From assembly GCF_008831285.2 (NCBI RefSeq), contig NC_045142.1, forward strand, positions 24,813,876-24,877,875: 64,000 bases of DNA, in the 5' to 3' direction. Both the position numbers and the translations under genes were made by a program. The stretch comes from Nymphaea colorata. Taxonomy: Eukaryota > Streptophyta > Magnoliopsida > Nymphaeales > Nymphaeaceae. The notes under the pieces were generated by a model, which did not search any database, was not told where the DNA came from, and saw only the letters and a program-made list of their open reading frames with translations. Shown here piece after piece: positions 24,300-35,604 of this stretch (its first letter is position 1; each line of letters starts with the position of its first letter).

Positions 24300-26892
24300 C
24301 TCCCACTAAACCAGCACATCATCCAAGGATAACATTCCCATACGAACAACATGTTCGTGAAAGACCTTATGTGTCAAACCCTTGGCATGCAGATCCGCAA
24401 ATCATAGAGTTTGTCCCAATATGCTCTAAAGATACCTGACCATTCTGTATCCTCTCTTTAACAACCCAAAAACTTAATGTCGATGTGCTTTGACTTTGAC
24501 AAACTGTAGCTATTATAAGAGTACATGACTGCTGAATTATTGTCACACAACAACCTTAGTGGTTTTTCTATACCATACAAAATGCACAGCCTCGTGACAA
24601 AATTCTGCAATTACAAAACCTGATTGGATGTCATTATCTTGGCACCCAGCAAAGTCAGAATCTGAATACCCAATGATCTCCCACTGGTCTGACTTCCTGT
24701 ATGTGAGCATAAAATCTTATGTTCTTTGTAAGCACCTCAAAACTCTTTTTGGCTGCTTCTCAATAATCCATACCAGGATCACTTAAGTGTCTGCCTAACA
24801 TTGCAACGATAAATGCAATATCCGGACGAGTACAAACCTGAGCATACATAAGGCTTCCCACAACAAACGAATAGAGAATTCTTTTCATTTCCTTAGATTC
24901 GATTTCACTTTTAGGGCACTGTTTGAGACTAAACTTATCTCCTTTAGCAACTAGAGTATCTCTTGGTTTACAATCTTTCATGTCAAATCACTGAAGCACC
25001 TTATCAATGTAGGCCCTTTTGTGATAATCCAAGAATACCCCGAGAATGATCTCGAAATATTTGGATCCCCAATACAAAAGATGCACAACCAAGATCCTTC
25101 ATGTCAAATTGTGTTGATAAAAATTCTTAGTTTCATGCAATATGCCCACATCATTACTATTCAGCAATATATCATTGACATATAAAATCAGAAAGATAAA
25201 TTTGCTCCTACTGAAGTTTTGGTATACACATTCATCAATCATATTAGTTTCGAAACCAAATGAAACTATAACTTGATAAAACTTGTAATACCACTGACGG
25301 AAAGCTTGCTTTAGCCCATAGATGGATTTCTTGAGTTTGCAAACCATTTTCTTTGCATTTCCTGAAACAAAGTTTTCTGGTTGCACCATATATATCGTTT
25401 CATCAATGTCTCCATTTAGAAACGCTGTCTTAACATCCATCTAATGCAGCTCTAAGTCAAAATGAGCTACAAGTGCCATTATAGTCCTGAAAGAGTCTTT
25501 CAACGAAATTGGAGAGAAAGTCTATGTATAATCAATGTCTTTCTTTTGAGTAAAGCCCTTAGCGACAAGATGTACTTTATATCTTTCGATGTTACCTAAT
25601 GAATCCCTCTTGGTTTTAAATATCCATTTACAACCAATGAGTTTCACACCTTCAGGCAAGGGAACAACTTCCCATACGTCATTATCCATCATGGACTTTA
25701 TTTCCTCATTCACTCAAGAGATTTAGAACTCTTTATTGCTTGCTGGAGGTTGATATGATCATCCTCCATTAAGCCCATATCAACATCATGTTCTTGGAGA
25801 TAGACAAAATCATTTGAAATTGTATTTCTCCTCTCTCTATTGGATCTCCTCAGTGGCACCTCTACTTGATTTTCTTGAGATTGTTGAGTTTGTTCTTCAG
25901 TATGAAGATCGACATCATTGCCTTCTTCTGAATAGAGTGGACTCAGGTCCCTCTTCAAAGGCAATGCTTCTAACCTGATCACATCCCCAAACTCAATATC
26001 CTCAAAGAAATGGGCATTTCTCTTTTCAAAGAAAGACTTACTGAATGGATTATAAAACTTATAACCCCTTAGTGTTTGTTCATTTTTCCTTTATACATTC
26101 AATGTAAACATTAAAGTCTGCAAAATCAAGGGACTTAAGAATTCCTTTTGACATAAGCCTTTATATTCTTTTTTCAGAGATATGTCCTAAGCGCCAATGC
26201 CATAACATAGCAGAATTCTCTTTGGCCAATTTCTTTTAGTACCACTAAACGTAACATGCAAGGTTTCATTATATGAAGCAATCGTATCTATCAAATAAAG
26301 ATTATCGCTACTAGACAAAGAACCAGTGACAATCAAATTTGAGTACAGAAACAACTTAAGTTTACTTCCTCCAAATGAACAATAATAACCGAATTTGTCC
26401 AATGAGGAAATAAGAAACCAAATTCCGTCTAAGAGACGGTACCACATAAGTTTCTGTCAAATTCAAATAGCAACCAGTCTTTAACAATAACCGAAAATCT
26501 GCTATGGCTTCAACCTTCGCCTTCTTGTCATCGCCCACATAGATGAATCTTTCAGCATCAATTGGCGTTCGACAATTTAGGTTGTCTTGCATAGAGACAC
26601 TTATGTGAGTAGTAGTACCTGAATCTACCCACCAAGTGTTTTTGGGTACTGAAGTTAAATTAACCTTAGAACAAACCAAAGTGAGAAGTGTACCATTCTT
26701 TTTACGCCATACGTGATATTTAGTATAATCCCCCTTCATATGACTTTCACCCTTGCAAAAGAAGCAGCCTAATAGGCCTTCCTTATGCTTCTTCTGTTTC
26801 TTAACGGATGATTGGTCAACTGCAATTTCCTTAACAGTCTTTCTTTTCTTACTTGAAAAAATCGAATCATTTAACTCAGGAATAGTACTCAA
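24300..26892 (-). pseudogene. copia gag-pol remnant
   Basis: Read in sense (minus). The 26892-26362 frame has a Gag zinc knuckle, CFFCKGESHMKGDY, whose last cysteine is replaced by tyrosine, then the protease WWVDSGTTTHISVS with its DSG intact. The integrase is reduced to a pre-core relic (near 26450-26190) and a C-terminal relic (FFEKRNAHFFEDIEFG near 26000); the catalytic DDE core is absent. Reverse transcriptase pieces follow: WEVVPLPEGVKLIGCKWIFK (25713-25522), MDVKTAFLNGDIDETIYMVQ, and LILYVNDILL, where YVDD has become YVND (25440-25099). RNase H starts around 24981 and decays toward 24300 with several stops. It is dead by deletion, loss of a catalytic aspartate and frameshifts. Confidence 0.9.
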
Positions 26893-27570
26893 AATTTACA
26901 AATATCATATAAGCAGAACTCACTGTACAAAGAACAAACCAAAGCATGCTCATAATCAATACATGTACAAAGATGAAATAACAAATATAAATGAATTTAA
27001 ATACAATGACCTAAATCCCATCACAAGGTACCGGTGCAACGTTAATATCCAATCTTTGGATTGAAATACTAACTGCAAGTGGTATTCTTGGTCAACAATG
27101 AATATAAATAATTAACCCTGTCAAACAACGAGCCTATCTTTGGATTGACTCGCTATTCACATGGAAACCTTAAAAATTATCATATATTCATTGCCATGTA
27201 TACTTAAACCTGACCAAACAACAATCCTCCTTTGGGCTGATCATTGTCCGTATGGATCAAGTATACTATCATCTAATGTTTAAAACAAGCAAATTCGTAC
27301 AACAGAGGTCACTTTGGTGACATAAAATATAAACTTACTCATTTAAAACAACAGACATGGCCAAAGTTCAAATTCACATTCCAAACATTCATCTAAAGTA
27401 CACTCATAAATTTAAAACATGCAAAACATGATACATGAATTAAAATTTATATACAAAATTTGTCATTCATTGAATCCAAAACCTGATGTATAAACCAAAT
27501 TACCATACACGTATGCCCTACATTAAATCCAAAACCAAAATGATTCAATGAAATGGGCCCAAAAGAGTCC
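26893..27570. other. copia internal region without recognisable coding
   Basis: Between the zinc knuckle and the leader repeats. This is where the N-terminal Gag should lie, but no conserved Gag sequence is seen in any frame. It was either deleted or replaced by unrelated sequence. Confidence 0.5.
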
Positions 27571-27574
27571 AAAA

Positions 27575-28060
27575 TTTATAAACCGGTATCATAATCGTGC
27601 TTAAGAGGGTCAAGAACTACTGAATCGGCTTTAAAATGACCCGTATCGTTCTTAAACCACAATTAGAACACCCACATACCCCTACATAGGGCTTAACCAG
27701 TCTAAAAATTAGACGTACCGGTCAAAAATAGACTGTATCGGTTCTAAAACCCACTGAACCGGTTAAAATTGGCCCAAAAAACGGTTCCAAAATTCAATGA
27801 ACCAGTCTGAAAAGCCCTGAATCGGTCTAAATATCAAGTGAACCGGTCTGAAAATGAACTGAATCGGTCTGAAAACAACTGAACCGTTCTGAAAAGGATC
27901 CGAATCGGTTTTAAAACTGAATGAATCGGTCCTAAAATGGTCCGAATCGGATCTAAAAGGTCCGAACCGGTCTGAATCGGACCGAATCGGTTCTGAATCG
28001 TGTTGAACCGGTCTGAAACCGAATGAACCGGTTCTGGTCTTTTCCAAAACCGGTTTAAAA
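27575..28060. repeat. Degenerate ~20-bp tandem repeats with AACCGGTCTGAA core
   Basis: More than a dozen imperfect units of about 20 bp with the consensus tgaa(c/t)cggtctgaaaa are arrayed inside the copia 5' leader. Many contain the palindrome ACCGGT. In the minus frame they read as a repeated FRPIQ/FRPVQ peptide, which is probably incidental. Confidence 0.85.
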
Positions 28061-28079
28061 AAAAGGAACCGATTTACTT

Positions 28080-28800
28080 AAACCAAATGGATATGGGTCG
28101 GGTCCGATAGGACCCGACCCGGTCCGAAAAATCAAACGCAGGGGCTCGGGCGCGAGGCGGCAAAATTTTTTTTTTTTTTTTTAAAATCACGATGGATTCG
28201 GATCGAGTCTGTCTAGACCCGACCCGGTCCGACACAGCTCGACCGCCCGAGCGTCGCGGGCGATGGTCATCCACCGGCAGGCCACCCAACTTCGTGGGTG
28301 GCCGCCGGCAGGTGCCGCCTGGACGGCCGGCCGTCGCCCGCCGCGATGGCCGGCCGTCTCCTACCGAAAACCGGCCGTTTCCGACCGGTTTTCACCTTCT
28401 GATTTCCGCCCCTTTTCCTGGATTTGGGCGGTTGCTGAAGCGGCGAGGAGGCCATCGGGGGGTCGCTGGTGACTGTGGGTGGATGGCGGCGGGTCGCACG
28501 GGCCCGTCCGGCGACAGCTTAGTCGCCGGCGGTCGCCCTCTGCCGGCCATCACCTCTCCCTGCCTTCGCCTTTTCCCTTCCTCTTGTTTTCTTCTTTCAT
28601 GGCTGCGAAGGAAACGCCGAGGGCACCGACAGGCCACCCACGGCGTGGGTGGCCGTAGGCAGCGACGCGCCCCAACGGCCGGAGGCCCGCCATCGCCCAA
28701 CGGCGACAAACGCCCCCGATTCTGTCGTCCCCTTCTACGATCCTCCTCATGGCTGCAACGGAAGCCCGACAGCTTCCGTCGCACGCCCTCAACACAATTT
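28080..28800. other. GC-rich copia leader with two related hairpins
   Basis: About 700 bp of strongly GC-rich sequence in an otherwise AT-rich window. Two perfect 9-bp stems with the same arms (GGCCACCCA and TGGGTGGCC) occur at 28280-28303 (6-nt loop) and 28632-28654 (5-nt loop). The first stem extends by five more pairs (CCGGC with GCCGG) past a one-base bulge. Long frames exist on both strands but look like GC-driven chance frames and match no family. Confidence 0.7.
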
Positions 28801-28912
28801 TTTTTTTTTTTATTTTGAAAAACTTGCAGCCGAAGAACCAAACAAGGAACATCCGAACGGGAAACGACGCACAAAATCATCCAAAAATCAACGATTTATC
28901 GAAGAACAAAGG

Positions 28913-28925
28913 GTCTGATACCAAA
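28913..28925 (-). promoter_or_regulatory. Primer-binding site, tRNA-iMet type
   Basis: The sense strand after the 5' LTR end (CCCAACA) reads TTTGGTATCAGAC. TGGTATCAGA is the complement of the 3' end of initiator methionine tRNA used by most plant copia elements. Confidence 0.9.
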
Positions 28926-29400
28926 TGTTGGGATTTCTCCCCATAACGCATATACAAAACCAAACGTATATACCCTAAACAGGATCATGCTCATGCTAAA
29001 TCATTGAAATAAACGAAACCTTAAACTGAAGCGGAAGCGTACCTGAATCCATCTGATATGGTGCACGAGAAGATCGCAGCAGGGTCTTCCAGGGTACGTG
29101 CGGCGCGCTTGAGGTCTCTCTCAGATGGGGAAGAGGAAAACCCTAGAAACCAATGTTTCAGGCAACCATTGCACGACTTCAGGGACCACTACCATTTTTA
29201 TAATAAGGACAATTACGGATTCTACCCATCAAAGAGTCCGTAATTCCGTACTGGTATCTATACATTTCAAAATTACCCTATACCATCTAAAATGACGTAA
29301 TATCCCGAAATGCAATCACTTAAGCAGATATTTACATTAAGACAGCTATAATGTCTGAAATTCCTCATAGACATATACCGGCCCACCAAATGATCTTACA
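28926..29400 (-). repeat. copia 5' LTR (475 bp)
   Basis: Partner of 23438-23912. In sense it starts TGTAAGATCATTTGG and ends AAATCCCAACA. Confidence 0.95.
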
Positions 29401-29405
29401 TCGTC
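29401..29405. repeat. Target-site duplication TCGTC (right)
   Basis: Matches 23433-23437. On the minus strand it is GACGA, within the EDE codons of the TCTP remnant. Confidence 0.9.
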
Positions 29406-30399
29406 TTCATCAGCACCCTCGGCAGATGGGTTCGCACCAATATCTACGTCAATTGTTCCTTGAACAACCCACTGACAAAACGTAGAAATCACGAGAAAAT
29501 TGCAAAGCTCAGGGAGAGGATTCATCAAATTCTTTGAAATATGACATAGAGAACAAGGTTATAAATCCAAAGAGTATGATCGATGAAGACCTTTTGAAAT
29601 ATAAATGATGTTTATCTAGAAAACAAATTTGAAATCCCTTCCATTACGCAATACAACAAAAGCTTCTTACGACCAAGCAACAAAGAAGTAAATCAAACAA
29701 TCCGGCCAAATCAGCTTATGTAGAATAAGAATCAAAAGGGTATGGTGCTAACCTTTCCTTCTACCTCCCATAGCATGCCATTAGCAATTTCTGTGTGTGA
29801 GGATGAATCAGAAAGGAGCTCATCTCCTGCAATTATATGACCAAACTCAAAAAACAACAGTAGTTTATGAACAGACGAGAAAGGCTGGGGTAAATGACGA
29901 AATTCTGTTCCATATGTCCACCACGTTATGGACATAAGCAAACATGTTAGAGCATTTTCTTCACAAAATACAGAGAAAGAAGTATCCTTGAATACGAGGA
30001 ATCACGCAACAGCAGCAGGGGTTGGTGCTCAACCGAGTCTAATGCATGAGCCAAGGCCATGGATCGCATTCAATCAAGAGACTTCGGCTGCAGGAAATCG
30101 CAAGTCAGTGTAGGAATCGTCAAATCCGTAACAATTTTGATTGAACTGTGAATCGACTGGTTTTCGAAAAGCACAAGAGGGAGATTGGCAGTGTGTAGAA
30201 TCGACCCCAAAACATCCCGTTTGTTGGATTCTCAGAGAATTGACGTGTCGAATCATGAAAGGAGAAGAACGAACGTTGCGAACCCAATGTGATTCGCATC
30301 AACACGAAGAACAGGAAGAAGACATGCAGCACATAAAATCGAACGGACTGAGAAGCATGAAAATTTGATACAGAACTCATACCGTAAGCATCCAGAAAC

Positions 30400-31430
30400 G
30401 AGTGAATTCAGTCAGAACTATAATGCCTTCAAACCAAACACCCCATTAAAGTGACATCGCTAATTATTTTAAATCACATAAAAATATTATAAGTGTATGT
30501 AGGAACTAGGAAGTATTTTCAGGATACATTATTTTTTTTGGCAAATTATTAATCCTTATTCCGTGGGTAACTAACATACGGTTTTGAGATTATGGTTTTT
30601 TTTTTTTTTTTTTATCAAATTCGACTAGAGTTGATTCCCAATGCATCTAAATTATTCAAGGTAGAAATATTTTTTTTTCAAAATTTTTATATAAGACAAA
30701 TAAAATTTTTTAAAATTTAAATACAAACTTTTTTATTTTTTTATTTTGAGGTGGGGCCAAAGCCCATGCGACCCCCTCTTACATTTTATCATTCCTAAAA
30801 AAAAGAAAAGAAAAATAAAAAAAATTATTTAAAAAGGATCTAAAATAAAATTCAAAACAAGGTCAAATGGGATCACTCGAGCTATGGCCCCTAACAAGCA
30901 CTTGCATTTCATTTATGAAAAAATGACTAAAATGGCCAATCATTTAAATGGAATGCCTCCTATAAGGATAAAAATAGAATATGAAAAATATTACACAATA
31001 TAAAATTTTTAAAATACATCAATTGGCAAAAAGGTGAATAAAATTTACAAATTTAATGATATTTGCTTTTATTTTCAATTAGAATTTACAAATTTATGGA
31101 AATTTGCGTTTATTTTCAATAAACGCCGAGTTGAAGGTCAGGCCTAATACTCGTGCGAGTTTTCGGCCCTATCAGAAGCATCCACGTGTCCCCCACAATG
31201 ACACGTGGATACTTTCAATTGGCTGGCGCACATGGTTGATTCAAGTAGGGCTGGCTCTAGTGAGGCCCCCATCTAAACAACCCAAATGATTGTGGGTCCC
31301 ACAGTCCCCACGATGTGCAACTCGTTGATGGACCAATTGGGTTTGACCCAGAGAGCATTGGTGCATTGGCTCGAGCCTAATACAAGTCGAACTAGCCCTC
31401 GACTCTAAGACAAAGGGGAAGAGGGGGAAG
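30400..31430. other. Intergenic stretch, no gene seen
   Basis: AT-rich, with one arm of the dispersed repeat seen at 2515-3025 (here about 30660-30790). Nothing else is recognised. Confidence 0.5.
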
Positions 31431-31434
31431 AACA

Positions 31435-31795
31435 ACGAGTTGAGCTACTTCGACTCGTTAAAGTTCGGCTCGTGAACGAGTTCAAGGCGAGTCATTTGTT
31501 TAACGAGTCGAGCTCGAGTTTATGAGTCTACTTGTTTAAATAATCGAGTTGAGTTTCGAGCTCAAACTTTAATCGAGTTTGTCGAGTCTTAATCAAGTCG
31601 ATATATTCAAACGAGTTTACGAGTTTGTTGAGCCTTAATCCAGTTGAACTATAGCTCAACACTTAACTGTCGAGTCGAGCTCGAGTTGCTTCCGTCGATC
31701 TATTCTTGAACTAGAGCTCAGTCGAGTTCGAGGTTTCATTAGTCGAGCCGAGTTTGAGATGGCTGAACTCGGGCTCGACTCGTGTTCACTCTTAA
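31435..31795. repeat. Dispersed CTCGAG/GAGCTC-rich repeat, copy 2
   Basis: The longest copy of the family at 1738-1980. It shares gctcgtgaacgagttc, acttgtttaaataat, cgagtttacgagtttgttga and gtcgagtcgagctcgag in the same order and orientation. Confidence 0.6.
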
Positions 31796-31799
31796 GGGG

Positions 31800-32750
31800 G
31801 GGCCTCGGCTCATCGAGCATCACGAGCCACAAGATTTATTTTATCTATACATATAAACTTCATTAATTTTCAGTTTTTTACATTTGATGCTCCTTAAATT
31901 TTGAAATATAAACTTTGAACAAATTTTTTGGCTTTGCCACCGGGGATCACCCACTAGTTGGTCATACCGGGCTTGACTTAAAGGCTGGGGCGGAGCCAAT
32001 GAGGGTTCGCATGGGGGCATTGACTCATTTTTATAAAAAAAAATAATTTACATGTAAATTTTAGAAAATTTTACTTGTTTTATATAATTTTTTTGAAAAA
32101 TAAAACTTCTGGCTCCTTCCCTGCTTAAAGACCTTCAAGTTGAAGGAGATCAAGAGTCCGAAAGCAAAAATATGTCGTTTGGTATAAACTAGTAAGAGTA
32201 TATCTAACTCGAACTAGAGTTAGTGAAAACAATATTCATTTTATGGTGAACCTAACTCTAGTGGTTGCCTAACCTAACTTGTTCTTTCCAGCACATGCCT
32301 ACTTCATGTGACTCCATTAGGGGGCCCATAAATGGCTGGGATTCGGGTCGGGTCTGGCCTTTTTGGAGTTCAACCAGATTTGGTTTGTCGTTATCGAATC
32401 TGAATTCAGATCCAACTATCACATGATCTGATCAACATTTGCATCATGTAACCGGTCAGGTCGTTATGGGATTTCAGTTGAGTATTAGATTCCGGTTCAG
32501 TTACTAAATTGCATTAGGTTTGAATCAGATTAGTAATTAAATGCAGGGTTCACTATTAAATCCAAATAAGTAGATTCAAAACCAATTTGGTAATCAAATA
32601 TAGCAGGTTCGTTTATGTCACTACCTAACACGACATAAAATTTATTCAAAAATTTGATGAGACGATTCCTTGTATTAAAAAGTTAGTGGGGTTTATATCT
32701 GCTTTGGAATTAGCATCGATGTCATTAGAATCGGCCCTCACTAATCTAAT
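31800..32750. other. Intergenic stretch, no gene seen
   Basis: Contains a repeat arm related to 2515-3025 near 32040-32120 and a ggattcgggtcgggtc-type patch near 32338-32600 typical of old hAT-MITE debris. No coding sequence was recognised. Confidence 0.45.
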
Positions 32751-32774
32751 GTATATATATATATAACACTTTTT

Positions 32775-33500
<726 letters not shown>

Positions 33501-33899
33501 CAAAAAAAAAAAGAGCCTAACTCTATCCTTGTTTCTTTTTAAATGTATAAACACAAGCTTTTTTTAAAAGAGTAGGTGAAGCTTAGTGATGTTTAAATGT
33601 TGAATGGATGGCTAATGACCAATTCCGTATAGAGCACGGTCGATGCTCGAGTCGATCACGGTGGTTGATTCATATAAGCCCCTCATGTCATGAACACTGT
33701 GAGGGGCTTTTTCGTCATTCTCAAAAAGAAATTGAAGGCTTTTTTTTTTTTTCACTTTTCCATCTTTGTCCATACGCAGGGTTTTAGCCTTTTTAATCTC
33801 CTGAACATTTTGGACATTTTACCATCCAAGCATCGAGCACCGACCATTAAATCCGACTGGGCATGTGTAGGCCGGCCTCTGAACAATATGACTAGCACA

Positions 33900-34060
33900 C
33901 GAGCCCAGCCGAGTCGGGCCCGAGCTTTACAAAGTCGAGCTTGACTCGACTACAATTGCTCGAGCTTGAGCTTTGCTCAAACTCAAGTTGACTACACAAA
34001 GTCGAGCTTGAACTTGACTCGTTTAACTAGTTTAGCAAATTAAACTCGACTCGTTTCCAT
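33900..34060. repeat. Dispersed CTCGAG-rich repeat, diverged copy 3
   Basis: Dense in gtcgagcttgactcg and gctcgagcttgag words, related in composition to 1738-1980 and 31435-31795. The order is less well preserved. Confidence 0.45.
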
Positions 34061-34064
34061 TTGA

Positions 34065-35240
34065 GATGAATGTCACTCTTGCCCGTTGAACATGGGTATT
34101 CATTCATCAATTGATCATAAACAGCCCACTCCATAGGCAAAACTACCTTGGAGTTTTCCATGTTTGATAGCATCGGATCTACGGCTATCCAAACACACCC
34201 TACTACGTCTCTTTGACTAACATTATTTTTTCAATCTAAGTCTAGAAAAATTCAATATATAAGGCAATTTTTTCGTTAAAATAAAGTAATTTTTTTTCCC
34301 GATTATATCTTGTCGTAAGTGAACACATCTAAGATAAGCTGTCGTTGAATATAAAAGTCGAAAGAAAAACAATTTTAAATTTCTCAAAATAACAAAGCTT
34401 TAAATTGATGTCATGCGTTGGAAAAAGCGCAATACACGTTTAGAATTTATTATGTTATTTTCGAAAGTTACGTTGCTACCCTTAAGTTAAGAGGAAATAT
34501 TTTACACGTGGAAATTATTTAACTTAAGAAGTTAATAATGAATATCATGAGAGTTTTTTTTTTTTCCCATGTTTCAAAATATACTTTTTAATAAAAGATA
34601 CAATAAAGGATGAACTGTCTTTTTTGGAGAATGCAATAAAAATGCTCAAAAAATTAAAATTCCCCCTAATTATAGAGAACTAACTTTACATCGTTAGAAA
34701 CTTTAGACAACAACTACCGAGATCCTGTCTTAAAGCGTAAATGTAAGAAAAAAAAAAGAATTGGGAAATGCCTATATTTGCTTATAATTTAAAAACCTGA
34801 AATGTTTTTTTACAATTTTCTTAATAAAGGCCACACTTTTTATAAATACCATCAAATACGATATTGAATTACACGAAAAATTAGCTAAAAAGATTATCGG
34901 ACTTTTTGTTCGACAGTTTCGGGACGGTTACTAAGAAAAAATAGAAAAAAATAACAACATTTTTAAAAATTAGAAAAATGAGTGAAAATGGGAAAACTCC
35001 AATTACGAGAGGGGAGAGACGAGTTTGTCAATATCCGACAAGAGGAGGACGTGTCCGGGAAAAATCCACAAGGAGCGATTCTGGACCGTCGATCGTGTGG
35101 AGATGGACGGCTGGCAGGATTCGGCGGATACTGTGTGTTCGGAAGGCGGGGAAAGCGGGTCAGGTTGCGGTCGAGATTTTTCTCCTCGAGAATTTCTTCG
35201 CTCTCCGGTAAGAAAATAAATTCAAATTAAGAAAAAAAAA
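34065..35240. other. Intergenic / RFI2 upstream region
   Basis: AT-rich to about 34960, then abruptly GC-richer. Overlapping frames around 34978-35230 resemble no known family and probably reflect promoter and 5' UTR composition. Confidence 0.45.
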
Positions 35241-35249
35241 AGGAAAATC

Positions 35250-35312
35250 TATCTCTCTCTCTCTCTCTCCCGTTCTCTCTCTCTCTCCCCCTCTTCCTCT
35301 CTCCGTCTCTCA
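35250..35312 (+). promoter_or_regulatory. Pyrimidine-rich (CT)n tract in RFI2 leader/promoter
   Basis: A C/T-only stretch (tctctctctctctctcccg, then more CT) about 300 bp upstream of the RFI2 ATG. Such Y-patch or GAGA-type tracts are common in plant core promoters and 5' leaders. Confidence 0.5.
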
Positions 35313-35604
35313 TTCGGTGGATCGATCGATGTTCAGTTGCATCCGACCCCATCCCGTCTTCCTCCCTCGAATTTCAGAGCGCAGAGGGAGGAATTTGGGG
35401 TAGGATCGGTTTTTTTTTTCCCTTTTTTGTTTTCTTTAGTTCCGGCTATTTGGTCCTGTCTTGGTTTCGTCGTCGCTGGTCTGGTGCGGATGATGCTTGG
35501 TTGGACGACGAGAAGGTTGGCTTCTGATTAGGGCTTGTCGAGATTTTTCGGGGAGATAGGGTCTCCTGCGGAGGTGAGGAGGGCAGTGGTGGGGAGCTCG
35601 GATC

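Larger units (their letters stand above)
23438..29400 (-). mobile_element. Ty1/copia LTR retrotransposon, internally deleted
   Basis: A 5963-bp element in minus orientation with 475-bp LTRs (23438-23912 and 28926-29400) that start TG and end CA in the sense direction, flanked by the 5-bp duplication TCGTC. The primer-binding site (TGGTATCAGA, complementary to tRNA-iMet) follows the 5' LTR, and a purine-rich tract precedes the 3' LTR. Coding order in sense is zinc knuckle, protease, a small integrase remnant, reverse transcriptase and RNase H, which is copia order. The integrase core is missing and stops and frameshifts are present, so it is non-autonomous. It sits inside exon 3 of the TCTP remnant. 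Confidence 0.95.
23221..30391 (-). pseudogene. TCTP pseudogene, intron-containing, split by a copia element
   Basis: Translationally controlled tumour protein remnant. Exon 2 (29826-29753) reads GDELLSDSSSHTEIANGMLW then EVEGK. Exon 3 starts at 29471 (WVVQGTIDVDIGANPSAEGA then DED) and is broken at 29401 by the retrotransposon. It resumes at 23432 as EGVDDQAV, followed by [20 protein letters not shown] in another frame. About 20 family-conserved residues are missing at a GCAGTT microhomology, which shifts the frame into a TAA within a dozen codons. The C-terminus is garbled: after LLSKLKTF the FFVGES and TFLY blocks are unrecognisable. A possible exon 1 relic (ATGCTTACG then GTATGAG, at 30391-30376) lacks the VYQDLL codons. 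Introns remain, so this is a non-processed pseudogene. TCTP is normally a cytosolic growth and Ca-binding protein; none is made here. Confidence 0.85.

Noticed and set aside
28192..28880. 208- and 162-codon frames on opposite strands of the GC-rich island
   Set aside because: GC-rich DNA lacks stops by chance. The two frames overlap on opposite strands and resemble no family.
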